From contig JANPBY010000101.1 in assembly GCA_031430645.1 (NCBI GenBank), forward strand, positions 53,246-117,245: a DNA stretch of 64,000 bases, in the 5' to 3' direction. The translations under genes and the position numbers were made by a program. This stretch comes from JANPBY01 sp031430645. Lineage in GTDB: Bacteria; Actinomycetota; Actinomycetes; DATJPE01. Positions 1 to 7,676 of this stretch are shown here, in pieces (the stretch's first letter is position 1; each line of letters opens with the position of its first letter). A model generated the notes under the pieces. It was not told the origin of the DNA, searched no databases, and saw nothing but the letters and a program-made list of their open reading frames with translations.

Positions 1-270
1 GAGCAGGATGCAGCGGTAGTCATCGGTGCCGCCGGCCTCGGCCTGCGGGGTGTAGGCCCCACCCGGCAGTTCGAGATCGATCCATCGCTCACCCGGCTCC
101 AGAGCTGCTGGCTGGACAGGCGGATCGCTCCCGGGCCTCTGCATTCCCGCGCTATGCCCCGCCGAAGCGGCGGTCTCTGGGCTCGATGAGTGGTCCGGGG
201 AACCACACGCCACAAGCAGGACCAAGCCGAATCCGACCATCGTGCAGCGGAGGTACTTTCCCCGTTTCAT
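1..270 (-). CDS. Putative secreted lipoprotein, N-terminal part only
   Basis: The frame is open from an ATG at 270 to the window edge, giving the first 90 residues. A short basic N-terminus and hydrophobic stretch end in a lipobox (L19-V-A-C22), followed by a Ser/Pro/Gly-rich linker, so this is probably a lipid-anchored extracellular protein. The last visible residues (GGTDDYRC near 80-87) resemble the start of copper type II ascorbate-dependent monooxygenase-like proteins of actinobacteria, but too little is present to be sure. It starts 3 bp after the ABM-domain gene and is probably co-transcribed with it. The lipoprotein call is from sequence; the enzyme family is a guess. Confidence 0.6.
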   Translation of the reverse strand, partial: MKRGKYLRCTMVGFGLVLLVACGSPDHSSSPETAASAGHSAGMQRPGSDPPVQPAALEPGERWIDLELPGGAYTPQAEAGGTDDYRCILL

Positions 271-273
271 GGC

Positions 274-681
274 CTATTCAGCGGGGTCTAGGGTGCTGTC
301 GCCGGCCAGCAACGCAGCGGACAAGTGCAGGCGGAGGGGGTCGAGACGGAGCACTCCCGGCCCGTCGGCGAGGTGAGTAGGCATCTCAGCCATCAGAAGC
401 GCGAAGGGCGCCGACTCGCGGTGAGCGGTGTACGCCGCATCGTCGGTGAACCACTCGTGAAGCCACACCACACTGTCGTCATCTGGGTCCAGTGACATGA
501 GAAAGGACTCGGTGCCTGGCTCCTCATCGAGACGGTCGACATACCGGTTGAGGGTGTCCAGAAGTGCAGGACGTGCCCCTTGCTGGGCATGGAGGCGTAC
601 GACAAGACCGACTCGTCCTGGTAGCAGAGCCGTCACGTCAGAGGGCGGAGCAGGGGTCACCTCCCCATCATGACCTGTCAC
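274..681 (-). CDS. Antibiotic biosynthesis monooxygenase (ABM)-like domain protein
   Basis: 135 residues. After a short N-terminal tail the sequence has the dimeric alpha/beta-barrel pattern of ABM/quinol monooxygenase-like proteins: a strand with VGLVVRLHAQQG, a helix (ALLDTLNRYVDRL), then FLMSLDPDDDSVVWLHEWF and a helix beginning YTAHRES. Members are small cofactor-poor oxygenases or stress proteins acting on quinones or other aromatics; the substrate cannot be told here. Its ATG overlaps the stop of the upstream methyltransferase gene by 4 bp (ATGA), so translation is probably coupled. The C-terminal about 30 residues are extra relative to a minimal ABM domain. Confidence 0.72.
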   Translation of the reverse strand: MTGHDGEVTPAPPSDVTALLPGRVGLVVRLHAQQGARPALLDTLNRYVDRLDEEPGTESFLMSLDPDDDSVVWLHEWFTDDAAYTAHRESAPFALLMAEMPTHLADGPGVLRLDPLRLHLSAALLAGDSTLDPAE

Positions 682-1484
682 GGTTGTTCGCGCGCCCGGG
701 CCACGGCCCAGAACGCAAGTGCGGCGGAGGTGGCCACGTTCAAGGAGTCCACACCATGGGACATCCGAATGGACACGGTGGCGTCTGCAAGGTCGGTGGC
801 ACTGCGCGACAGACCACGACCCTCGGACCCCAACAGCAGCGCCACCCGGTCCCGTGGACCGACATCCAAGTCCGACAGATCACAGGTCGCCCCGTGAGGT
901 GTCAACGCGAGCACCCGGAATCCGAGCGAGCGAAGACCTACGAGCCCCCCGGGCCAGGAGGGACATCGGGCGTACGGCACGGCAAAGACCGCACCCATCG
1001 ACGTCCGGATTGCCCTTCGGTAGAGAGGATCGGCACACTGCGGATCTAAGACGATCCCATCGACGCCCAGGGCTGTGACAGACCGGAAGATCGCACCGAC
1101 GTTCGTGTGGTCAACGACTGCCTCGAGGACGGCGAGCGTCAGCGCCCCAGAGGCCACCATCTCAACGGTCGGAAGCTCCCGCCGGCTGAAGGATGCCAGG
1201 ACCCCCCGATGCACGTCATAGCCCGTGGCGAGCCGCAGGTCCATAGGGTCACCGACGTGGACCAGGCCTCCGGCTGAGACCACGTCGGCGGCGACGCGGA
1301 CGACGTCATGTCGATCTCGCTTGTCCGGCGTGACAACCAGAGTCCGCACTGTGTATCCGGCCGAGAGTGCGCGGCGCACAGCCTGAACGCCCTCGGCGAT
1401 GAAGATCCCGTGCACCGGCTCGGTACGACGTCGAAGGGCGACATCGGTGAGCCCCATGAAGTCGGCGAGTGGGTCGGTGGTCAC
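678..1484 (-). CDS. TrmH/SpoU family RNA 2'-O-ribose methyltransferase
   Basis: 268 residues; a SPOUT-class enzyme that uses S-adenosylmethionine to methylate a ribose 2'-OH in rRNA or tRNA. The N-terminal RNA-binding part (GIFIAEGVQAVRRAL) is followed by the knotted catalytic domain with the three family motifs: N-containing motif 1 (DHTNVGAIFRS), motif 2 (LLLGSEGRGLS, around 216-226) and motif 3 (SLNVATSAALA, around 248-258). The GTG at 1484 is chosen because a TAGCCT -10-like hexamer lies 8 nt upstream and the residues after it match the usual family N-terminus. It is the first gene of a three-gene minus-strand unit. The target nucleotide is not predictable from sequence. Confidence 0.88.
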   Translation of the reverse strand: MTTDPLADFMGLTDVALRRRTEPVHGIFIAEGVQAVRRALSAGYTVRTLVVTPDKRDRHDVVRVAADVVSAGGLVHVGDPMDLRLATGYDVHRGVLASFSRRELPTVEMVASGALTLAVLEAVVDHTNVGAIFRSVTALGVDGIVLDPQCADPLYRRAIRTSMGAVFAVPYARCPSWPGGLVGLRSLGFRVLALTPHGATCDLSDLDVGPRDRVALLLGSEGRGLSRSATDLADATVSIRMSHGVDSLNVATSAALAFWAVARAREQP

Positions 1485-1492
1485 GGGCAGTC

Positions 1493-1498
1493 AGGCTA
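1493..1498 (-). promoter_or_regulatory. -10 box (TAGCCT) of the RNA methyltransferase gene
   Basis: TAGCCT on the minus strand lies 8 nt before the GTG at 1484 and no Shine-Dalgarno sequence precedes that GTG, which fits a nearly leaderless transcript. Inference from position and the same pattern at other genes in the window. Confidence 0.4.
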
Positions 1499-1607
1499 TT
1501 GCCTGCCCGTGCCATTGCCTGATCAGGCACCCCAGCTCCGACTGACTCTCAACACACGGTGCCTGCGCTCAGGTCAAGCGGCATCGTCACCTGGCCGATG
1601 ACCTGGT

Positions 1608-2729
1608 ATGACTCCAGGTCGGATGTGGCTGCGCGCTGCCCTCGTTGGTGGCCTCGCGCTCGTCGGCCCGCTCGGGACCATCCCGACACCCGCGGCAGCA
1701 GAGAATGCCTCCGATGCTCGAGCCGCGGCAGCGGCAGCAGCCGAAGCCATCGATCGCCTTCAGCCGCGAGTGGACGCGGCCGTCACTGCCTACGAACGGG
1801 CGTTGGAGGGCTTGGCTTCTGATGTGACAGCCGGGATCACCGCCAACCAGTTCGCTGACGAGGCCACCCGTGCCCACGATCGAGCAACCCGGGTGGCCCA
1901 TCAACGCCTGCGCGCGCTCTACATGGCTGGCGGCCAGACCGGGCTGCTCGCCAGTGTCTTGGACGCGCAATCCCCCAGTGACCTCGCACGAAGGATCGGC
2001 AATGTCGGTCGGGTCGTGGACTCCGACCGAAACACCACAAGCGAGGCCAGGCTGGACGCCCATGCGGCAGCCGGTGTCGCTCGAGCTCGCGGGAACAGCG
2101 CCGATTCGGCCACGGCCACGGTCGGGGATGTGGAATCAAGGTTGCGGGACCTCACTGAGGTCCTTGAAGAGGCCCAGTCTGTCTTGGATGCGCTGAACGT
2201 CAGGGCACGCTCGCTGGAGGACGCCGAACGGGCGGCTGCAGCTTTGACGGCAGCGCGGGCGGCTGCGGACTCTGCTCGTTGGAACACCGCCGGGACCGCC
2301 CAGGCCCGTGGGATCCCGGTGACCTTCCTCGCTCTGTACCGGTCGGCCTCAGCCACTTGCCCGGGACTGCCGTGGCCTGTCCTCGCCGCGATCGGGCAGG
2401 TCGAGAGCGGGCATGGCAGCAACCCCAACGACAGTTATGCGGGCGCTCAAGGGCCTATGCAATTCCTGCCGAGCACCTTCCGGGCGTACGGCGTGGATGG
2501 CGACGGCGATGGGCAGGCAGACATCCGAAATCCAGCCGACGCGATCTTTTCAGCGGCTAACTACCTTTGCGCCAACGGCGCTGGCAAGAGCGACACAAGA
2601 CTTCTTGGGGCGATTTGGCGCTACAACCACGCTGATTGGTATGTGGCGATGGTGCTGCGCATTGCCGGACAGATCGCCGCCCGCTTCGGTGAGCCGCCAG
2701 TCGCTGACTACGCCCCGCGTTCGACCTGA
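1608..2729 (+). CDS. Secreted lytic transglycosylase with N-terminal coiled coil
   Basis: 373 residues. A signal peptide (about 1-31, ending near PTPAAA) is followed by an Ala-rich coiled coil (about 32-225) and a C-terminal SLT/lysozyme-like domain. The catalytic glutamate is probably Glu266 in GQVESGHG; the family motif GPMQFLPSTF follows, then a DGDGDGQADIRNPADAIFSAANYL-type segment typical of actinobacterial transglycosylases. It would cleave peptidoglycan glycan strands outside the membrane, in growth, division or remodelling. The coiled coil resembles those of RipA-like cell-wall hydrolases and may contact a partner such as FtsEX, which is inference. The 3' end overlaps the convergent SPFH gene by 22 bp. 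Confidence 0.88.
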   Translation: MTPGRMWLRAALVGGLALVGPLGTIPTPAAAENASDARAAAAAAAEAIDRLQPRVDAAVTAYERALEGLASDVTAGITANQFADEATRAHDRATRVAHQRLRALYMAGGQTGLLASVLDAQSPSDLARRIGNVGRVVDSDRNTTSEARLDAHAAAGVARARGNSADSATATVGDVESRLRDLTEVLEEAQSVLDALNVRARSLEDAERAAAALTAARAAADSARWNTAGTAQARGIPVTFLALYRSASATCPGLPWPVLAAIGQVESGHGSNPNDSYAGAQGPMQFLPSTFRAYGVDGDGDGQADIRNPADAIFSAANYLCANGAGKSDTRLLGAIWRYNHADWYVAMVLRIAGQIAARFGEPPVADYAPRST

Positions 2730-3655
2730 GGCGCAGCTGTCGCCTCGTCGCCGTCCGGAGCGGCGACTCTGGACGAGCCGGCCATACCCGCAAAAGCGCT
2801 TCCGACTGCGCCCATCGCTTGAGACAACTCGGCCGGAAGGACCCAGATCTTGCTGGCTTGTCCCTTGGCGATCTCCGGGAGCGTCTGGATGTATTGGTAG
2901 GCGAGGAGCTTAGGGTCGGGATCACCCTCATGAATGGCGGTGAAGACCGTGTTGATCGCTGAGGCCTCGCCCTGAGCCCGGATCACCGCAGCCTGCGCGT
3001 CTCCTTCGGCAATGAGGATGGCCGACTGTCGCGAGCCCTCCGCGGTCAGGATCTGGCTCTGCTTGAAACCTTCAGCGGTGAGGATCGTCGCGCGCTTCTC
3101 GCGTTCCGCGCGCATCTGCTTCTCCATCGACTCCTGAACCGAGGGAGGCGGGTCAATAGCCTTGATCTCTACCCGATTGACGCGGACTCCCCACTTGCCC
3201 GTTGCCTCATCCAGGACGCCACGCAAGGCCGCGTTGATGGTGTCGCGCGAGGTCAGCGCCTCCTCGAGGTCCATACCTCCGACGACGTTACGAAGCGTGG
3301 TCACGGTCAATTGCTCGATGGCTTGGATGTAGTTTGCGATTTCGTAGGTCACGGCCTTCGGGTCCGTCACCTGGAAGTAGATGACCGAGTCGATGCTCAC
3401 CACGAGGTTGTCCTCGGTGATGACCGGCTGCGGGGGAAAACTGACGACTTGCTCGCGCATATCGATCAGAGGTTTGAGGTTGTCGATGAAAGGAACCAGA
3501 ATCGACAGGCCCGGGTTCAGAGTCCGGTGATACCGACCGAGCCGCTCCACGATGCCGGCCCGCGCCTGCGGGACGATCCGAATGGTCCGCGCAAGAGTGA
3601 GAAGGACGAGCAGAAGGACGAGGACCGCGACGAACACGGACACATACACCGTCAC
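2708..3655 (-). CDS. SPFH/band 7 (stomatin-like) membrane protein
   Basis: 315 residues. One N-terminal membrane helix (about 3-22, VYVSVFVAVLVLLLVLLTLA) is followed by the band 7/SPFH domain with ARAGIVERLGRYHRTLNPG and REQVVSFPPQPVITEDN, then a long charged helix (EKQMRAEREKRATILTAEG with repeated ILTAEG units) that mediates oligomerisation. Such proteins form membrane-associated rings that scaffold proteases or organise membrane domains. The NfeD gene directly upstream overlaps it by 4 bp (ATGA); NfeD-SPFH pairs are a conserved functional unit. No protease gene is adjacent. Confidence 0.9.
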   Translation of the reverse strand: MTVYVSVFVAVLVLLLVLLTLARTIRIVPQARAGIVERLGRYHRTLNPGLSILVPFIDNLKPLIDMREQVVSFPPQPVITEDNLVVSIDSVIYFQVTDPKAVTYEIANYIQAIEQLTVTTLRNVVGGMDLEEALTSRDTINAALRGVLDEATGKWGVRVNRVEIKAIDPPPSVQESMEKQMRAEREKRATILTAEGFKQSQILTAEGSRQSAILIAEGDAQAAVIRAQGEASAINTVFTAIHEGDPDPKLLAYQYIQTLPEIAKGQASKIWVLPAELSQAMGAVGSAFAGMAGSSRVAAPDGDEATAAPQVERGA

Positions 3656-4086
3656 TTGGACTCCGAAAGGTTGACGACGGCTGTTGCGCCTTCGATGCGC
3701 ACGACGTCGACGGTGTCCCCGGGCTCAAATGAGCGGTCGGGGTCGAACGAACGAGCAGACCAGACCTCACCTGCGAGACGCACCCTGCCGTCCCGGGAAT
3801 CGATCCGCTCGAGGACCAAACCTGTTGAGCCGATGAGGGCAGCAGCCCCGGTCATAATCTCCCGTGCCGGGTGGAGATGGCGCAAAGCGATCGGTCGTAC
3901 TGCGAAAATGAGCAGGAGGGCGACGAGGCCGCCAACGAGGGCTTGTACCACCACGGGAGCCCCGAGCGCCGACGCGAGCGCGGCTGCCAACGATCCGATG
4001 GCAATCATGATGAAGATCAAGTCCAGCGACACCATCTCGATCGCAAAGAAGACGAGGGCCGCCACCACCCACCAGATCCAGTCCAC
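3652..4086 (-). CDS. NfeD family membrane protein
   Basis: 144 residues. Membrane helices at about 3-22, 24-44 and 46-64 (WWVVAALVFFAIEMV, LIFIMIAIGSLAAALA, VVQALVGGLVALLLIF) are followed by a soluble C-terminal OB-fold domain (GSTGLVLERID to VDVVRIEGATAVV) typical of short NfeD proteins. These pair with SPFH proteins, and the next gene is one. The GTG at 4086 is favoured because TAAGAT lies exactly 6 nt upstream, a leaderless arrangement. No NfeD serine-protease domain is present, so this is the short, non-proteolytic form. Confidence 0.88.
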   Translation of the reverse strand: MDWIWWVVAALVFFAIEMVSLDLIFIMIAIGSLAAALASALGAPVVVQALVGGLVALLLIFAVRPIALRHLHPAREIMTGAAALIGSTGLVLERIDSRDGRVRLAGEVWSARSFDPDRSFEPGDTVDVVRIEGATAVVNLSESK

Positions 4087-4092
4087 GACTTG

Positions 4093-4098
4093 ATCTTA
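4093..4098 (-). promoter_or_regulatory. -10 box (TAAGAT) of nfeD, leaderless start
   Basis: TAAGAT on the minus strand, 6 nt before the GTG at 4086, with no ribosome binding site between. The transcript would begin at or next to the start codon. Confidence 0.5.
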
Positions 4099-4151
4099 GG
4101 CACGAGCGGACGATTTGAAACGTGCTTCCGGAACACCGCTCTCTTTGTTCT

Positions 4152-4937
4152 TCACCTCGCCCGCGCCCACCAACGGCCGTCACGACGATTCAACCGAAGG
4201 CGGAGACCGAACGTGACGGAAAGCGCCATCTCCGTGAGCACTCCAGCAGCCGGCCCGGCGGCGACCACTCGACCATCACGCATAAGCAGTGCATGCGTGA
4301 AGCCGGGCGGAATCTCCTCGACGTGATGCGTCACCAACACCATCGCGGGTGCTAGCGGATCGCTGGCGAGTCGATCCAGGCGGCCGACAAGATCCTCACG
4401 TCCACCGAGGTCCAGCCCCGCCGCGGGTTCGTCGAGCAGAAGCAGCTCTGGGTCAGCCATCAGTGCACGGGCGATCTGCACGCGTTTGCGCTCGCCCTCC
4501 GAAAGGGTGCCGAACGCTCGGCTGATCAGATGGCTCACTCCCACCTGATGCAGCAGTCGTTGGCCACGTTGGGTGTCGGTCTCGTCGTACGCCTCCCGCC
4601 ATCTCCCGGTGATGGCCCAGGCTCCCGTGAGGACGATGTCGAGCACCCGCTCCTCGGCTGGAAGTCGGTCGGCCAACGCCGCTGAGGCAAGTCCGATCCT
4701 CGGGCGCAGCTCGAACACATCGACGAGGCCGAGGCGTTCGCCGAGAACGTCGACCGACCCTTTGCTCGGGAAGGTGTTCGTGGCGGCAACCCCGAGGAGG
4801 GTCGTCTTGCCTGCGCCGTTGGGCCCGAGCACAACCCAGCGCTCGCCCTCGCGGACCGTCCAACTCACGTTGTCGAGCAAGGTCGAGGAGCCCCGAACGA
4901 CACTGACGCCACTCAGACGCAGCACTTCATCGCTCAC
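4152..4937 (-). CDS. ABC transporter ATP-binding protein, lone ATPase
   Basis: 261 residues. Walker A (GPNGAGKTT), signature (LSEGERKRVQIARAL, with SEGE in place of SGGQ), Walker B (ELLLLDEPAAGLD) and switch histidine (LVTHHVEEI) are all present, so it should hydrolyse ATP. No permease or binding protein is adjacent, and the sequence resembles the stand-alone YlmA/ModF-like ATPases of actinobacteria, so substrate and partner are unknown. A frame continues upstream to 5294, but the GTG at 4937 is chosen: it has TAGGTT 7 nt upstream and the upstream extension reads antisense through a real gene. Confidence 0.88.
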   Translation of the reverse strand: MSDEVLRLSGVSVVRGSSTLLDNVSWTVREGERWVVLGPNGAGKTTLLGVAATNTFPSKGSVDVLGERLGLVDVFELRPRIGLASAALADRLPAEERVLDIVLTGAWAITGRWREAYDETDTQRGQRLLHQVGVSHLISRAFGTLSEGERKRVQIARALMADPELLLLDEPAAGLDLGGREDLVGRLDRLASDPLAPAMVLVTHHVEEIPPGFTHALLMRDGRVVAAGPAAGVLTEMALSVTFGLRLRLNRRDGRWWARAR

Positions 4938-4944
4938 GCGGCCC

Positions 4945-4971
4945 AACCTATCCGGCGGCCGGTCGTAGGCT
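4945..4971. promoter_or_regulatory. Divergent -10 boxes between the ABC ATPase gene and 4978 gene
   Basis: Two outward-facing hexamers: TAGGTT on minus (4945-4950), 7 nt before the GTG at 4937, and TAGGCT on plus (4966-4971), 6 nt before the ATG at 4978. Both genes therefore look leaderless, and their -35 regions must overlap each other. Positional inference. Confidence 0.5.
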
Positions 4972-4977
4972 GAGGCG

Positions 4978-5787
4978 ATGCCTGTCGGAGACCTTCCCCC
5001 TACTCGTGCTGGGCGCCTGGTGGCTTGGGGAAATGCACTGGTTGGCGGCTGGACGAGCTTGGACGAGGCCGCCGAAAGGGTCGTTGGCGGTGACACGGCA
5101 CATCGCGTCGACGGACTCCCGAGCGGGGACGACGTCAGCCTTACGGTCGCCATGGGGCGATTGATAGTCGCAGGAGCCGTCGGGTTCCGCCTTGCTCTGC
5201 CCGTGCCGGGGGACGTCAGCGGTCTGCCAGGGCCGCTTGACTTCAACGTCGAGGCGCTTGCAGCAGGTGAAGCAGTCCTCTTCGACGGGCTCACGGGGGG
5301 TCTTGTGCCAACCGTGACCAGGCATCACAGCGACCAAGCACGGCATCGGTCAGCTGTCGAGCTGGTGCGCTGGCGGTGGCTTGGCGCCCAACCGACTCCG
5401 CCGCGAGGACTCAGCCTGGCTGACGCTGACCGGGCGCTCGCAACAGCAGTCCGGGAGGCCACGGTCGCCCTTGCCGACCTGGATGTCGGAGGCATGGACC
5501 CTGCGACCGCGGCCACCCTGTCCGGACTGCGAGTGCGCGCGCGGCTAGGCGATGAGTTGGCGCCGGGCTACTCCGACCGGGCCCGAGAAGTCCTCCGACG
5601 TGCCCACTGGCTGATCGCTGTGGTCACCTTGGCTGGGAAGGGCACCGGCGCCGCGGTGTCCGCTGCCGAAATCGGCGCTCGCCGGGAACGGCTCGCTGCC
5701 GTCGGCCGGACGGCTCGGCTGGCCATCGTCGCCGCCCACAACTCCCCAAACGAAGGCGCCCCGAGCCGCGGTCCACTCCCCCGGTAG
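4978..5787 (+). CDS. Conserved actinobacterial protein of unknown function
   Basis: 269 residues, no signal peptide and no clear membrane helix. I recognise no catalytic motif. It begins with an amphipathic segment (TRAGRLVAWGNALVGGW), continues with a possible alpha/beta part (VGFRLALPVPGD, DFNVEALAAGEAVL) and ends in a helical, Arg/Ala-rich half (about 150-260). Related proteins of the same layout occur widely in actinobacteria next to serB, as here: serB starts 12 bp downstream. The start is supported by TAGGCT 6 nt upstream. Function should be left open. Confidence 0.75.
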   Translation: MPVGDLPPTRAGRLVAWGNALVGGWTSLDEAAERVVGGDTAHRVDGLPSGDDVSLTVAMGRLIVAGAVGFRLALPVPGDVSGLPGPLDFNVEALAAGEAVLFDGLTGGLVPTVTRHHSDQARHRSAVELVRWRWLGAQPTPPRGLSLADADRALATAVREATVALADLDVGGMDPATAATLSGLRVRARLGDELAPGYSDRAREVLRRAHWLIAVVTLAGKGTGAAVSAAEIGARRERLAAVGRTARLAIVAAHNSPNEGAPSRGPLPR

Positions 5788-5799
5788 GTTGCGGGGGTC

Positions 5800-7035
5800 A
5801 TGAATCAGCCTCCGACGACCACCCTGCTCACACTTACTGGCCCAGACCGAACCGGCGTGACCACGCGACTGTTTGCAGCATTGGCGCGAATGGACGCGGC
5901 TGTTCTCGACGTCGAGCAGGTGGTCATCCGGGGTCAGCTTGTCCTCGGCGTGCTGCTCGGTAGCGGGGCGGGAGACCATGTTCGTCGCCTCGCTCAACCG
6001 GTGGCCGATGAGCTGGGGATGCGCCTGGAGGTCTCCGAGGGGGACGGCGAGGGTGACGCCGAACTCGATGCACTTCGACCCCACCGATCTCACGTCGTCG
6101 TATTGGGGCATCCCCTCCGGCCCGAGGATGTGGCCGGCGTCACCGGTCGCATCGCGGCACTGGGCGCCAACATCGACCGAATCGTGCGGCTCGCGCCCTA
6201 TCCGGTCACCGCCATCGAACTGGAGGTGTCGGGGGCCGACCCCGATGAACTGCGCTCCGGTCTGGCTGCCGAGGCGGCGAAACTGGCGATAGACATTGCT
6301 GTTGAGCGCAGCGGACTGCACCGGCGCGCCAAGCGACTGGTCGTCATGGATGTGGACTCCACCCTGATCCAGGGTGAAGTCATCGAGCTCTTGGCCGCGG
6401 AGGCGGGCTGCCTCGCGGAAGTCAGCCTCATCACGTCCGCCGCCATGCGCGGAGACCTGGATTTCGGATCGGCGCTCCGGGCCCGCGTGTCGCTCCTCGC
6501 CGGGTTGCCCGATTCCGCCCTGGACCGGGTCCGTGCAGGCGTGGTCCTCGCCCCAGGAGCGCGCACGCTGGTACGCACCCTCAAACGGCTTGGGTACCAG
6601 TTCGCCATCGTCAGCGGCGGTTTCACCCAGGTCACGGATGATCTGGTGGCTGACCTCGAGATCGACTACTCCGCGGCCAACACTCTGGAGATCGTTGACG
6701 GCTTGCTCACTGGTGGGTTGGTCGGCGACATCGTCGACCGACAGGGGAAAGCCGACGCACTGGTGCGCTTCGCCCGGCTCGCCGGAGTCCCCATCACCCA
6801 GACTGTGGCCATCGGTGACGGCGCAAACGACCTCGACATGCTCGCACTGGCGGGTCTTGGCGTGGCTTTCAACGCCAAACCGGTCGTCCAGGAGGCAGCT
6901 GACGCGTCAGTGAACTTCCCCTATCTCGACGCAATTCTCTATCTGTTGGGGATCACTCGGGACGAAGTCGAGGCGGCTGATGCGGAGGCTGGACTGGAAA
7001 CACGTGCACCCCGCGTGCGCGCGACTGCTCCATGA
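5800..7035 (+). CDS. serB: Phosphoserine phosphatase SerB with N-terminal ACT domains
   Basis: 411 residues. The N-terminal half carries ACT-like regulatory domains (TLTGPDRTGVTTRLF near 10-25 and VVLGHPLRPEDVAGV near 98-112), the C-terminal half a HAD phosphatase: motif I DVDST at about 184-188 (nucleophile and acid aspartates), motif II IVSGGFTQV, and motif IV IGDGANDLDML. It performs the last step of serine synthesis, O-phospho-L-serine to L-serine. The two-part layout matches mycobacterial SerB2. It may be co-transcribed with the unknown gene just upstream (12 bp gap). Its stop is 5 bp from that of the convergent sixA. Confidence 0.95.
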   Translation: MNQPPTTTLLTLTGPDRTGVTTRLFAALARMDAAVLDVEQVVIRGQLVLGVLLGSGAGDHVRRLAQPVADELGMRLEVSEGDGEGDAELDALRPHRSHVVVLGHPLRPEDVAGVTGRIAALGANIDRIVRLAPYPVTAIELEVSGADPDELRSGLAAEAAKLAIDIAVERSGLHRRAKRLVVMDVDSTLIQGEVIELLAAEAGCLAEVSLITSAAMRGDLDFGSALRARVSLLAGLPDSALDRVRAGVVLAPGARTLVRTLKRLGYQFAIVSGGFTQVTDDLVADLEIDYSAANTLEIVDGLLTGGLVGDIVDRQGKADALVRFARLAGVPITQTVAIGDGANDLDMLALAGLGVAFNAKPVVQEAADASVNFPYLDAILYLLGITRDEVEAADAEAGLETRAPRVRATAP

Positions 7036-7040
7036 GAATC

Positions 7041-7580
7041 TCAGCCGCGCGGAACGACAAAGTCATCGAGGCTAGCTCCGTGTGGTCCGAGACCTGACCA
7101 GGGCCCCGCCACACTGAGAACTGCAAGACCCGACGTCGGGAACTTGGCTGCGGCCAAGGCGGCGCCGGACTCCGAACGAGGGCCGGCGAGTTCGACCACC
7201 AGATCCTGGACCCCTGGGTTGTGGCCCACCAGGAGGACGGTCCCGACATCATCAGGGACTGCGCGAAGCACCTCGATCAGGGTCCCGACATCGGCGTCGT
7301 ACACGCGGCCCGAGGACCGTACTTCGGTCGCATTCCCACCGGCTGCCCGCAGGGCGGGCTCCACGGTCTCCCACGTCTCCTGGGTCCGACGTGCATCTGA
7401 GTGAACGACGAGGTCGAGCCGGCCGATGTGCTCCCCCAACCACCGACCCGCAGCCGGCGCGTCCCGGAGCCCGCGCTTGGCGAGCGGCCGATCCTTGTCG
7501 GGCACCCCGGCCGGCCAGTCCGACTTAGCGTGTCGCAAGACGATCAGCCGTCGCTCAGGAGGTTGGTGGGCAGGAGTCAC
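7041..7580 (-). CDS. sixA: SixA-like histidine phosphatase
   Basis: 179 residues. Histidine phosphatase superfamily: phosphate-binding LRHAKS (His17 is the expected phospho-acceptor), VVHSDARRTQETW and the second active-site histidine in LVGHNPG. Proteins with RHAKS are SixA-type phosphohistidine phosphatases or small-molecule phosphatases. A longer frame runs to 8591 but only antisense to cyanophycinase; the GTG at 7580 is the only sensible start, with CATGAT 6 nt upstream. It is divergent from the cyanophycinase gene (96 bp between starts). A functional link is possible but unproven. Confidence 0.85.
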   Translation of the reverse strand: MTPAHQPPERRLIVLRHAKSDWPAGVPDKDRPLAKRGLRDAPAAGRWLGEHIGRLDLVVHSDARRTQETWETVEPALRAAGGNATEVRSSGRVYDADVGTLIEVLRAVPDDVGTVLLVGHNPGVQDLVVELAGPRSESGAALAAAKFPTSGLAVLSVAGPWSGLGPHGASLDDFVVPRG

Positions 7581-7664
7581 GGGTTCATCATGCCGCGCGC
7601 AACGGGCCGGGTGTGGCCCGGCCCGAGGAATGGCCCGTGTCTCACCCTCATGGTCGCCGCCGGA

Positions 7665-7670
7665 TACGCT
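7665..7670 (+). promoter_or_regulatory. -10 box (TACGCT) of cyanophycinase gene, leaderless start
   Basis: TACGCT lies exactly 6 nt before the ATG at 7677. This decides between that ATG and the in-frame ATG at 7650, because neither has a Shine-Dalgarno sequence. Confidence 0.5.
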
Positions 7671-7676
7671 GCGCCG

